Below are positions 8,155 to 16,119 of a DNA stretch of 30,768 bases, piece after piece. A program made the translations under genes and the position numbers. A model generated the notes under the pieces. That model was not told the origin of the DNA and searched no databases. It saw only the letters and a program-made list of their open reading frames with translations. The stretch's first letter is position 1; every line of letters starts with the position of its first letter. Origin of the DNA: Gammaproteobacteria bacterium (GTDB lineage Bacteria; Pseudomonadota; Gammaproteobacteria; Steroidobacterales; GCA-2729495); assembly GCA_030429685.1 (NCBI GenBank), contig JAUIEY010000002.1, positions 1 to 30,768 of the forward strand, read 5' to 3'.

Positions 8155-8230
8155 AACCGCCGGGCCGTTGCAGGCATGCCGTTACGGCCAATACCTATAC
8201 GGTCCGGATGCACGAAAGCCACGTGTGGCT

Positions 8231-8236
8231 TATAAT
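8231..8236 (+). promoter_or_regulatory. Probable -10 element of the gltA promoter
   Basis: A perfect TATAAT lies 159 bp upstream of the gltA start codon, in the gap after rpmE. The sequence 17 bp upstream (ATGCAC) is a poor -35, so the promoter may depend on an activator. If it is used, transcription would begin near 8243 and give a leader of about 150 nucleotides. Confidence 0.5.
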
Positions 8237-8248
8237 CACCTGCTCGTT

Positions 8249-8369
8249 TTCGGGTACCCCCGAATACTTAAACAAGGATTGTCTAGGGGCCGCCGGCCTT
8301 CGGTTCGGACCGGGCCTGCCGGTTGCGACTGTGCCCGAACCTGCCCGCAGCCACCGTGCGACAGGCAGG
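8249..8369 (+). other. Structured leader upstream of gltA
   Basis: Between the TATAAT and the gltA start lie several inverted repeats. TTCGGG/CCCGAA with loop TACC lies at 8249-8264. GGTTCGG (8302-8308) can pair with CCGAACC (8335-8341), with a small CCGG/CCGG hairpin inside. CCTGCC (8340-8345) can pair with GGCAGG (8364-8369). The last two share bases 8340-8341, so they compete. No U-run follows, so this is not a plain intrinsic terminator. It does not match any riboswitch I recognise. Confidence 0.4.
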
Positions 8370-8394
8370 CCATTGGAAGCAAAGCAGAGAATAT

Positions 8395-9684
8395 ATGAGT
8401 GATAAGAATTACACACTAACCGGTGAATCAGGCTCCGCCGACTTGCCGTCCTATAGTGGCACCCTCGGCCCCGATGTCGCGGATGTGCGTAAGCTTTACG
8501 CGCAACAGAATATTTTTACTTTCGATCCGGGATTTGCTTCGACAGCCAGCTGCCGCAGCGAGATTACTTTTATCGACGGCGATGAAGGCGTCCTGCTGTA
8601 TCGTGGTTACCCGGTCGAGCAGCTGGCCAAGAACAGTTCCTTTATCGAAGTTTGTTACCTGCTGCTCTACGGTGAGCTGCCGACCAAGGCCGAGCTGGAC
8701 AAGTTCGACAACAATATCCGCACGCACACGATGATCAACGAGACGATGCTGCGGTTATTCAACGGCTTCCATCACGACGCGCACCCCATGGCGATGGTAT
8801 CCGGTGTGGTTGGTTCCATGTCCGCCTTCTATCACGAGACCATGGATATCCATAACGCCCGGCATCGCGAGATTTTCTCGCACCGTATCATTGCCAAGCT
8901 GCCGACGATTGCGGCAGCCGCCTACAAGCACAGCCTCGGGCAGCCCTTCGTCTATCCGCGCAATGATCTCGACTATTCCAGCAATCTGCTGCAGATGTTT
9001 TTCTCGGTGCCTGCGGAAGAATATGAAATCGATTCTGTTGCGGCGGAGGCTATTGACCTGCTGCTGATCCTCCATGCTGACCATGAACAGAACTGCTCGA
9101 CATCGACGGTGCGTCTGGCGGGCAGTTCCGGTACCAATCCTTACTCTGCCATCGCCGCCGGCATCGCCGCGCTGTGGGGCCCGGCGCATGGCGGTGCCAA
9201 CGAAGCCGTGCTGCGCATGCTGGAGCAGATCGGCAGCGCGAAAAATATCGACGAATACGTCGCCAAAGCGAAAGACAAGGATGATCCGTTCCGGCTGATG
9301 GGCTTTGGGCACAGGGTTTACAAAAACTTTGACCCGCGCGCGACCATCATCCGCGACATGTGCCACAAGGTTCTGGCCAAGCTGGGCCGGGATGACGACC
9401 CGCTGTTTGAGCTGGCGCTGGAGCTCGAGCAGGTTGCTCTCAAGGATGAATATTTCGTCGAGAAGAAACTTTATCCCAACGTGGATTTCTACTCCGGCAT
9501 TATCTACCGCGCCCTGGGATTCCAGCCGTCAATGTTTACAGTGATGTTCGCGATTGCGCGCACTGTCGGCTGGGTCAGCCACTGGCAGGAAATGATCACT
9601 GATCCGGAGCACCGTATCGGCCGCCCGCGCCAGTTATATGTGGGACCTGCGGCTCGCGACTATATTGATGTAGCCAAACGCTGA
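8395..9684 (+). CDS. gltA: Type II citrate synthase
   Basis: Citrate synthase condenses acetyl-CoA with oxaloacetate to citrate, the entry step of the TCA cycle. From ATG 8395 the protein has 429 residues, against 427 in E. coli, and aligns throughout. The catalytic residues are H265 (WGPAHGG), H306 (GFGHRVYK) and D364 (NVDFYSG), each one position from E. coli H264, H305 and D362. The N-terminal beta-rich domain of the hexameric, NADH-sensitive type II enzyme is present (about 1-60), including FTFDPGF and ITFIDGDEG. The frame is open 24 codons further upstream, but those residues do not resemble the family, and AGAGA lies before ATG 8395. It converges on the next gene with 17 bp between stops and no clear terminator. 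Confidence 0.97.
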   Translation: MSDKNYTLTGESGSADLPSYSGTLGPDVADVRKLYAQQNIFTFDPGFASTASCRSEITFIDGDEGVLLYRGYPVEQLAKNSSFIEVCYLLLYGELPTKAELDKFDNNIRTHTMINETMLRLFNGFHHDAHPMAMVSGVVGSMSAFYHETMDIHNARHREIFSHRIIAKLPTIAAAAYKHSLGQPFVYPRNDLDYSSNLLQMFFSVPAEEYEIDSVAAEAIDLLLILHADHEQNCSTSTVRLAGSSGTNPYSAIAAGIAALWGPAHGGANEAVLRMLEQIGSAKNIDEYVAKAKDKDDPFRLMGFGHRVYKNFDPRATIIRDMCHKVLAKLGRDDDPLFELALELEQVALKDEYFVEKKLYPNVDFYSGIIYRALGFQPSMFTVMFAIARTVGWVSHWQEMITDPEHRIGRPRQLYVGPAARDYIDVAKR

Positions 9685-9701
9685 AACGCGTTTACTGACA
9701 G

Positions 9702-10355
9702 CTACTGGAGCGCGTTCACCAGCTGTTCCACATCGCGCAGGCGTGCGCGCCGCATGGGTTTGCCGTCTACCGGGCTAAGCGGCGCATGTCCTTTGCGGCG
9801 TTCCGGGAAGACCGTGGCTTCCACCGTAAAATCGTCGGCGTAAAAATCATAGCCGGGAAACGCTTCCACCTTGCCGCGGCGTATGCTGTGCCGGCGCAGT
9901 CGCGACTGATGATAGATGCCGCGCGCGTCCAGCCGCACGCCGACAGATTCTGACGAGTCAGCGAACACATGCATGCTGATGGTGGAATGTTCCGTGACAT
10001 TGCCGCTTAGCACCGGGCCTACCAGGCAGGGCATGAAAGGCTGCAAGTCATACATGACTTCCACAGCCACGCTGCGTAGCCGGCCCAGCAGGCTGGCATG
10101 GCGGTCTGCCGAGAAAATCCGGTTGCGCTCGGCAAGCGCGGCTTCGATTTCCAGATTGCTGGGCAGCGCGCCGCGGTCACTGAGACCCAGCGACCAGGCT
10201 GCCTTGCTTTTGGCAGTGCGAAAGTCCTTGATACCGTGGTCGCAGATTAAGCGGGCAGCTTCCTGCGCCAGCAGGGTGCGCTGACATTCTTTGCGGCGGT
10301 CAACGCTTTTTTTGGTGCGTTTATCCGATCTCTGTCCCATGACTCTGGTACCCAT
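9702..10355 (-). CDS. Conserved uncharacterised protein, possible nucleotidyltransferase-like fold
   Basis: A 217-residue soluble protein. I recognise its pattern as a conserved proteobacterial family, sometimes labelled nucleotidyltransferase, but not a characterised function. The N-terminus is very basic. It is followed by AARLICDHGIKDFRTAKSKA at about 34-53 and LPSNLEIEAAL at 64-74, a helical part. The central LVGPVLSGNVTEHSTISMHV segment near 111-130 resembles the core of polymerase-beta-type nucleotidyltransferases (Gly-Ser ... Asp-x-Asp). The Asp-x-Asp is replaced here by T-x-S, so catalysis is doubtful. The C-terminus has the PLSPVDGKPMRRA motif near 193-205. ATG 10355 is chosen because AGGGAG lies seven bases upstream; an in-frame GTG at 10418 lacks a ribosome binding site. 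It lies downstream of mrcA on the same strand. Confidence 0.75.
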   Translation of the reverse strand: MGTRVMGQRSDKRTKKSVDRRKECQRTLLAQEAARLICDHGIKDFRTAKSKAAWSLGLSDRGALPSNLEIEAALAERNRIFSADRHASLLGRLRSVAVEVMYDLQPFMPCLVGPVLSGNVTEHSTISMHVFADSSESVGVRLDARGIYHQSRLRRHSIRRGKVEAFPGYDFYADDFTVEATVFPERRKGHAPLSPVDGKPMRRARLRDVEQLVNALQ

Positions 10356-10413
10356 GGCCTTGCTCCCTGGCTCGATCAGAATGACTTCAGCATAGCCCTG
10401 AAGTTCCGCATTT

Positions 10414-10433
10414 GTCACGCGTTATTGCGTGAC
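10414..10433. repeat. Inverted repeat between mrcA and the uncharacterised gene
   Basis: GTCACGC (10414-10420) and GCGTGAC (10427-10433) form a perfect 7-bp inverted repeat around GTTATT. It lies about 60 bp upstream of the start at 10355 and 24 bp past the mrcA stop. No U-run follows on either strand, so an operator-type site or a weak mRNA-end hairpin is more likely than an efficient terminator. Confidence 0.5.
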
Positions 10434-10456
10434 AATTTAATGACGCCGGGACGCGG

Positions 10457-13003
10457 TCAGAATATGGATTCCTGATCGCCGCCGAAAATTTCTTCGCTGA
10501 GAAAATCCATTTGTTCGGCAGCAGGCTGCGGTGCATTACCGTCGCGAAAAATTTCGAATACCGAGGCCTCCCCGGTGCGCGCGGCGAGGCCCGTTGCCGG
10601 CGAAATCTTCACCGTAACCAGTCCTTCGGGCTGCGGCAGGGTTGCGGTGGGCGAGCGGTCCAGAGCGACCGCCATGAAGTCTTTCCACATGGGCAGCGCG
10701 GTGCGCCCGCCCTCTTCGCCCGCGCCCAGTGAGCGCGCATCATCATCGAAGCCGACCCAGGCGACTCCGACCAGATCGGCATTGAAGCCGCTGAACCAGG
10801 CATCGCGCCGGTTGTTCGATGTGCCGGTCTTGCCGGCAATATCCGAGCGGCCCAGTTCGCGGGCGCGCCGACCGGTGCCGCGGCGGATCACATCGCGCAT
10901 CATGTCATAAACAATGTAGGCGTTCTGCTCCGGAATGACGCGTTTGGCCTGCCCGCGATCGGACCAGAACAGCGGGGTTTCCGTGTAGTCAGGGCGCCAG
11001 TCGCTAACAGCGGCGATCATTTCCTGCGCCGTCGGGTAAGCCGGAACCTCGGCATACATATTGTCATCCGGGCTTCCTTTTGCCGCTGCTTCTGCCGGTG
11101 CCGGCTCACCCTGCCACAACGGCGCACAGGCTTCGCAAACCATTTCCGGTGCAGAGGCGAACACCACGTTACCGTCAGCATCGAGAATCCGCTCGATCAC
11201 ATAACTGTTGACGCGCATGCCACCACTGGCAAGCACCGCATAACCCTGCGCCATTTGCAGCGGTGATGCACCGCCGCTGCCCAGCGCCAGCGACAGGTCA
11301 CGCGGTGTCGCTGAGCGCGGCAAGCCGAAGGCCTGCAGATGCTCCAGCGCATTGCCGATGCCAATGCGGCGTAATACCCGCAGCGATACCAGGTTCATGG
11401 ATCGCACCAGGCCTTCGCGCAAACGAGTTGGTCCGTAGAATTTGTTGGAATGGTTCTCCGGGCGCCAGGCTTCTTCCTGGCCGGTGTTGTTCACCACGAT
11501 AGGTGCGTCATTAATGATACTTGCCGCGGTAAGACCGTTCTCCAGCGCAGCCGAATAGACAAACGGTTTAAATGATGAGCCCGGCTGTCGCTGCGACTGG
11601 CTGGCGCGATTGAATTTATTAATGGCGTAATCAAATCCACCCAGCATGGCGACGATAGCGCCGTCATGCGGATCAAGCGCCACAAAAGCACCCTGCACCT
11701 CCGGAATCTGGGCAAGTTGCCAGCCCTGTGCGGTGTTGAGCAAATAAACGACATCACCGACCGACAGCATCGCCGCGGTGTTTTTCGGGTCGCCGCTGAT
11801 GACATCATCATTGATATAGCGTTTCCAGCGCACGCGTTCCCAGGGAAGCTTGATGCGCCCCACGTTATGCAGAAAAAATTCCGCACCGCCTTCGGGCTGA
11901 GTGGAAACCTCCAGCACTACGGCAGCACTCAAATCGTCAATACGCGGATAGGCGTTCAGCAATTCCTGTAGCCGCACACCCGGTTCCATGTCGGCGGCAT
12001 CATTAAGCAGGGTTTGCAGGTCCAGTTGCGCCACCGGACCGCGGAAGCCGTGGCGCCGGTCGTATTGCAGTAATGCCTTGCGCAGTGCGCGGCTGGCGGC
12101 GCGCTGCAGTTCACTGTCAACAGTGGTAATTACCTGATACCCGTCGGTATAGGCGGCTTTGCCAAACCGTTGAATCATCTCCGCACGTGCCATTTCGGCC
12201 ACGTAGGGTGCCTCGAGTTCGACTCCCGGCGCGTGCAGAAACGACTCCATCGGGGTGTTCATGGCGGTTGCGTAACTGGCGTCATCAATAAAGTTGAGTT
12301 CGGCCATGCGCCGCAGCACATAGCTGCGCCGGTCGCGCGCCAGCTCGGGATTGCTGACCGGATTCAGCCGCGACGGTGCCGCCGGCAGGCCTGCGATGGT
12401 GGCGGCTTCCGCGACTGACAATTCATCCAACGTTTTGCCGAAGTAGACCTGGGCAGCCGCAGCCACCCCGTAGGCACGCTGACCGAGAAAGATCTTGTTC
12501 AGGTAGAGCTCTAGAATCTCTTGTTTTGTAAAGGAATTTTCTATCTGTATGGACAGAATGAGCTCTTTGGCCTTGCGGATGAAGGTGCGATCCCGGGTCA
12601 GAAAATAGTTGCGCGCCAGTTGCTGGGTGATGGTACTGCCGCCCTGCGCGCGCGATCCGGTCAGTGCCAGTTTCAGCGCGGCGCGCATAATGCCCTGGTA
12701 ATCGAAGCCCGGGTGCTCAAAAAAGCGGTCATCTTCTGCGGCCAGAAAGGCCTGCACAATGATTTCCGGGATATCGTTGAAAGCCGTGGGGGTGCGCCGT
12801 TGCTCGCCCACCTGCTGCATCAGCCGGCCGTCCCGCGAATAGATGCGCAGCGGGATTTGCAGCGGAATCTCGCGCATTTCGGCCACCGAGGGCAGTGTCG
12901 GGCGCAGGTAGTAATAGGCCGCAAAGCCGCTCACCGCAACGCCAAACGCCAATGTCGCGAGGACAGCCGCCGCCCATGGCAGCATGCGCAAAACAAATCT
13001 CAT
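10457..13003 (-). CDS. mrcA: Penicillin-binding protein 1A, bifunctional transglycosylase/transpeptidase
   Basis: Class A PBP of 848 residues that polymerises lipid II and crosslinks peptidoglycan at the outer face of the inner membrane. There is one N-terminal membrane segment (about 8-31). The GT51 glycosyltransferase domain has the catalytic E90 in AAEDDRFFEHPGFD, then QGGSTITQQLARN at 120-132 and the KELILSIQIENSFTKQEILE block. An insert of the PBP1A type (about 315-440) precedes the transpeptidase domain with SSFK (nucleophile S476, K479), SMN at 535-537 and KTG at 725-727. It is divergent from pilM across 291 bp, the arrangement seen in many gammaproteobacteria where ponA/mrcA faces pilMNOPQ. 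It reads MRFVLRMLPW from ATG 13003. Confidence 0.97.
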   Translation of the reverse strand: MRFVLRMLPWAAAVLATLAFGVAVSGFAAYYYLRPTLPSVAEMREIPLQIPLRIYSRDGRLMQQVGEQRRTPTAFNDIPEIIVQAFLAAEDDRFFEHPGFDYQGIMRAALKLALTGSRAQGGSTITQQLARNYFLTRDRTFIRKAKELILSIQIENSFTKQEILELYLNKIFLGQRAYGVAAAAQVYFGKTLDELSVAEAATIAGLPAAPSRLNPVSNPELARDRRSYVLRRMAELNFIDDASYATAMNTPMESFLHAPGVELEAPYVAEMARAEMIQRFGKAAYTDGYQVITTVDSELQRAASRALRKALLQYDRRHGFRGPVAQLDLQTLLNDAADMEPGVRLQELLNAYPRIDDLSAAVVLEVSTQPEGGAEFFLHNVGRIKLPWERVRWKRYINDDVISGDPKNTAAMLSVGDVVYLLNTAQGWQLAQIPEVQGAFVALDPHDGAIVAMLGGFDYAINKFNRASQSQRQPGSSFKPFVYSAALENGLTAASIINDAPIVVNNTGQEEAWRPENHSNKFYGPTRLREGLVRSMNLVSLRVLRRIGIGNALEHLQAFGLPRSATPRDLSLALGSGGASPLQMAQGYAVLASGGMRVNSYVIERILDADGNVVFASAPEMVCEACAPLWQGEPAPAEAAAKGSPDDNMYAEVPAYPTAQEMIAAVSDWRPDYTETPLFWSDRGQAKRVIPEQNAYIVYDMMRDVIRRGTGRRARELGRSDIAGKTGTSNNRRDAWFSGFNADLVGVAWVGFDDDARSLGAGEEGGRTALPMWKDFMAVALDRSPTATLPQPEGLVTVKISPATGLAARTGEASVFEIFRDGNAPQPAAEQMDFLSEEIFGGDQESIF

Positions 13004-13294
13004 GCAGTTCCCGGTTTCTGTGCCTTGTGGAGAGGGTGCTGATTATGCATTTTAGTCATGGTGGTGTGACAAACCCAGTGTTTTAGCGGCTTTCAGGCCT
13101 TTGACAGCGAAATCGCCGGACATTTCCCAAACCGGTAATCGGTCACGGTTTTGGCCCGCTGCCGGGGGTAATCTTGGGCTGCGGATTTGTTGTGCCTCAA
13201 CTATTTCATTATTTTGCCGATTTATAGTTAAATTGACTCTTAAAGCTAAGAGTAGCATTGTCTGCTCAAGCTAAGGACTACGAAGGGAAAATGG
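13004..13294. promoter_or_regulatory. Divergent mrcA-pilM control region
   Basis: This 291-bp spacer has no credible gene. Near pilM it contains TTGACT (13233-13238), which could be a -35, though no good -10 sits at standard spacing. A 6-bp inverted repeat CTCTTA/TAAGAG (13237-13242 and 13247-13252) overlaps that hexamer, and the octamer AAGCTAAG occurs twice in direct orientation (13243-13250 and 13268-13275), 25 bp apart. GAAGGGA at 13282-13288 is the pilM ribosome binding site. No signal was found that clearly drives mrcA. Confidence 0.5.
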
Positions 13295-14353
13295 ATGTTC
13301 GCTTCTCGTTCCAAAACACTGGCTGGACTTGACATAACCACTTCCTCGATCAAGTTGATCGAGCTGGTTCAGAGCGGCAGAAACTTTGCCGTTGAATGTT
13401 ATGCGGCTGAGCCATCCCCGCCGAACTCGATTACCGAGAAATCCATTGTCGATGCGGAAGCTGTCGGCGAGGCCGTGCGCCGCGCGATGAAACGTGCCGG
13501 CACCAAATCGGCCGAAGTCGCAATCGCTATCAGCGGCGACGCCGCGATTACCAAAATCATTCAGATGCCCGCCAACCTGAATGAAAACGACATGGAAGCG
13601 CAGGTTGAAATTCAGGCTGATCAGTACATTCCGTTTCCGATGGAAGAAGTCAGTTTTGATTTTCAGGTTATCGGTGAATCGGAAACGGATCCGGAAATGG
13701 TTGATGTGTTGCTGGTGGCAACGCGAACCGAGAACGTCGACCAGCGCCGCGCGGCCGTCGAAGCAGCGGGCCTTAAGGCGCGCGTTGTTGACGTCGAGCC
13801 GTTTGCGCTGGAGAACGCCTGTTCATTAATGACGCATCAAATGCCGGACGCCGGCATTGGCCACCAGGTTGCGGTGGTAGATTTTGGCGCGTCCAGCACC
13901 ACCTTTAGTGTGCTGGAAGATCTGCGCGTGGTTTATACCCGCGATTTCAACTTCGGTGGTCAGCAACTGACCGAGGAAATCATGCGCATTTACGGACTCA
14001 GCCTGGAAGACGCGGGCCGGGCCAAAAAAGAAGGCGGTCTGCCTTCAAACTACCAGCCGGAAGTGCTGGATCCGTTTATTGATGACATGACCCAGCAGGT
14101 CAGTCGCTCACTGCAGTTTTTCCTTGCCTCCGGCGGCGGCCGCGAGCAGCCCGACCAGATTCTGGTCTGCGGTGGTTGCGCCAACATTCCGGGCGTTGCT
14201 GACCTGATTGCATCCAAGGTCGGCATCCCGACAGAAATCGGCGATCCGCTGGGCAGCATGAAAATTTCCTCGCGTGCCCGCTCGCAGGGCGTGCAGGCTG
14301 ATGCAACCGCCTTATTGACCGCCTGCGGTCTGGCCTTGAGAAGTTTTGACTAA
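13295..14353 (+). CDS. pilM: Type IV pilus inner-membrane platform protein PilM
   Basis: An actin-like ATP-binding protein of 352 residues on the cytoplasmic side of the inner membrane, where it binds the N-terminal tail of PilN and links the pilus motors to the alignment complex. The ATPase-fold signatures are visible: LAGLDITTSSIKLIEL at 9-24, the phosphate-binding VVDFGASSTTF at 194-204, and LVCGGCANIPGV near the C-terminus. MPANLNENDMEAQVEIQADQ is the conserved PilM-specific block (91-110). ATG 13295 follows GAAGGGA by six bases. It is the first gene of the pilMNOPQ operon. Confidence 0.97.
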   Translation: MFASRSKTLAGLDITTSSIKLIELVQSGRNFAVECYAAEPSPPNSITEKSIVDAEAVGEAVRRAMKRAGTKSAEVAIAISGDAAITKIIQMPANLNENDMEAQVEIQADQYIPFPMEEVSFDFQVIGESETDPEMVDVLLVATRTENVDQRRAAVEAAGLKARVVDVEPFALENACSLMTHQMPDAGIGHQVAVVDFGASSTTFSVLEDLRVVYTRDFNFGGQQLTEEIMRIYGLSLEDAGRAKKEGGLPSNYQPEVLDPFIDDMTQQVSRSLQFFLASGGGREQPDQILVCGGCANIPGVADLIASKVGIPTEIGDPLGSMKISSRARSQGVQADATALLTACGLALRSFD

Positions 14354-14368
14354 GGGGAGTATTGCCTG

Positions 14369-14938
14369 ATGCCAAGAATCAATCTGCTTCCCTGGCGCGA
14401 TGAACTGCGAGCGCAACGGCGCAACCAGTTTTACGCGGCCATGGGCGGCGCCTTTGGTGTTGCGGCCCTGATTGTTCTGATCGCAGTTCTGGTGCTGGAC
14501 GGCATCATTGATGCGCAGCGTGATCGCAACCAGCTACTTAATGATGAGATCGCGGCACTGGACGAGACCATCAAGGAAATTCGCGACCTTGAAAACAAAA
14601 AGGAACGACTGGTCGCGCGCATGAAGATTATCGAAGAGCTGCAGCAGAGTCGGCCCGAAGTTGTGCATGTGTTTGAAGAGTTGGTTTACACCCTGCCGGA
14701 CGGCGTTTACCTGTCGTCGATCAAGCAGACGGGTCAGCGCATAGAAATAAAAGGTTCGGCGGAATCCAATACCCGTGTCTCGGCGCTGATGCGCAACATC
14801 GACAAGTCCGAGTGGCTGGAAAAGCCCGAGCTGGAAGTAGTCGAGGTTAAAAAGAACAGCGACTCAGGGCCGCGCATGAGCGAGTTCACGGTATTTGCCC
14901 AGAGCGTGCGTATTACCGACGAGGAGGAAGAATCATGA
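14369..14938 (+). CDS. pilN: Type IV pilus alignment protein PilN
   Basis: A bitopic inner-membrane protein of 189 residues. The short cytoplasmic N-terminus carries the INLLPWR motif (residues 4-10), which docks into PilM. One membrane segment follows at about 25-46, then a coiled-coil region rich in Glu, Arg and Lys (about 48-95) and a periplasmic ferredoxin-like domain that pairs with PilO. GGGGAG directly after the pilM stop serves as ribosome binding site. The end overlaps the pilO start by four bases (ATGA). Confidence 0.96.
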   Translation: MPRINLLPWRDELRAQRRNQFYAAMGGAFGVAALIVLIAVLVLDGIIDAQRDRNQLLNDEIAALDETIKEIRDLENKKERLVARMKIIEELQQSRPEVVHVFEELVYTLPDGVYLSSIKQTGQRIEIKGSAESNTRVSALMRNIDKSEWLEKPELEVVEVKKNSDSGPRMSEFTVFAQSVRITDEEEES

Positions 14939-15546
14939 ACCTTGTCGAGGAACTGCAACGCCTGGACATGAATGACATCGGGCGCTGGCCCTTTGTGTTC
15001 CGCGCTGCTGCCGTCGCCATCGTGGCGGTGGTGGCAACTGCAGCAGGGATTTACCTGTTTGTGATCGAGGAAAAAATGCCGGTGCTGGAACGCGCCGAAG
15101 CCGAGGAGCAGGAGCTGCGCACGGTGTTTGAGGCACGGCAGCGCAAGGCCGCCAACTTTGACGCCTACGTCGAGCAGCTTGCGGAGATTGAACGGTCGTT
15201 CGGCACCATGCTGCAGCAGCTGCCCGGCAAGACCGAAATCCCTAACCTGCTGGTGGATATTTCGCAAACGGGCCTGGCTGCGGGACTGGAAGAAAAGCTG
15301 TTCCAGCCTATGGCGGAAAACCGGCAGGATTTCTATGCCGAGAAGCCGATCAAGATCAAGCTCGATGGCAGCTATCACGAGCTCGGCAATTTCGTCAGCG
15401 ATATTGCCGCTCTGCCCCGCATTGTCACGCTGCATGATATTGAGATCGGTCCGGCAACGAATGACGGCAGTTTCGACCAGCTGACGCTGAACGTGACGGC
15501 TAAAACGTACCGTTACCTCGAAGAGGATGAATTAGGGGACGGCTGA
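14935..15546 (+). CDS. pilO: Type IV pilus alignment protein PilO
   Basis: A 203-residue bitopic inner-membrane protein that forms heterodimers with PilN in the periplasm and joins the PilM platform to PilP and the secretin. It has a short cytoplasmic tail, a membrane segment at about 22-43, a coiled coil (about 45-85), then the conserved LPGKTEIPNLLVDISQTG at about 96-113, and a ferredoxin-like domain including LDGSYHELGNFVSDIAALPR. The ribosome binding site GAGGAGG lies inside the end of pilN. Confidence 0.96.
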   Translation: MNLVEELQRLDMNDIGRWPFVFRAAAVAIVAVVATAAGIYLFVIEEKMPVLERAEAEEQELRTVFEARQRKAANFDAYVEQLAEIERSFGTMLQQLPGKTEIPNLLVDISQTGLAAGLEEKLFQPMAENRQDFYAEKPIKIKLDGSYHELGNFVSDIAALPRIVTLHDIEIGPATNDGSFDQLTLNVTAKTYRYLEEDELGDG

Positions 15547-15550
15547 TTTG

Positions 15551-16081
15551 ATGAGTAAGCATGTGTACAACAGTTCTCTGATTCTGCGCGCGGCACTGAT
15601 CGCCGTGGCCGCGCTGACTGCCGGTTGTTCGGCGGGCGTGGACGACGAACTGCGCGGTTATATCGCCGAGGTTAAAGCGCGGCCGGGCGGCCGTATTGAG
15701 CCGCTGCCGCAGATTCGACCATACGAGACCTTTGCCTATACGGCTGACAGCGCGCGTTCGCCGTTTCAGCCGGACCGGCCGGATTCACCTTCCGCCATTG
15801 CCGGTCCCAAGCCGGTCAAGGATCGCAACAAGGAATATCTGGAGCAGTTCCCGCTCGATACGCTGGCGATGGTTGGCACGCTGGAAAATTCCGGCACAAC
15901 TTTCGGTCTGGTCCAGACACAGGACGGCATGGTGCACCGGGTAACGCCCGGCAACTATGTGGGCCAGAACGATGGCCGTATCGTCGATATCAATGCGGCG
16001 GCAATACGCTTAGAGGAACTGGTGCCAGACGGTATCGGCGGGTTTTACAAACGTTCAGCAGAAATCGGGTTGAGCGACTGA
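15551..16081 (+). CDS. pilP: Type IV pilus lipoprotein PilP
   Basis: An inner-membrane lipoprotein of 176 residues that binds the PilNO heterodimer and contacts the N-terminal domains of PilQ. A lipoprotein signal ends in the lipobox LTAGC, with the lipidated Cys near residue 26. The linker is proline-rich (IEPLPQIRPYETFAY), followed by the RSPFQPDRP element. The C-terminal beta-domain starts near YLEQFPLDTLAMVGTL and includes VHRVTPGNYVGQNDGRI. ATG 15551 is preferred to the TTG one codon upstream because AGGGGA (15533-15538) fits either but ATG is stronger. Confidence 0.95.
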   Translation: MSKHVYNSSLILRAALIAVAALTAGCSAGVDDELRGYIAEVKARPGGRIEPLPQIRPYETFAYTADSARSPFQPDRPDSPSAIAGPKPVKDRNKEYLEQFPLDTLAMVGTLENSGTTFGLVQTQDGMVHRVTPGNYVGQNDGRIVDINAAAIRLEELVPDGIGGFYKRSAEIGLSD

Positions 16082-16119
16082 CCCCTGTTCTGAGGGGAGC
16101 TATCCGGGAGTAGCACAAG

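Noticed and set aside
8323..8394. Upstream extension of gltA by 24 codons
   Set aside because: The added residues do not match citrate synthase N-termini, and ATG 8395 gives the usual length with catalytic residues one position from the E. coli numbering.
13052..13258. Small minus-strand frame of 68 codons in the mrcA-pilM spacer
   Set aside because: No ribosome binding site, no recognisable features, and it covers the region expected to hold promoters.
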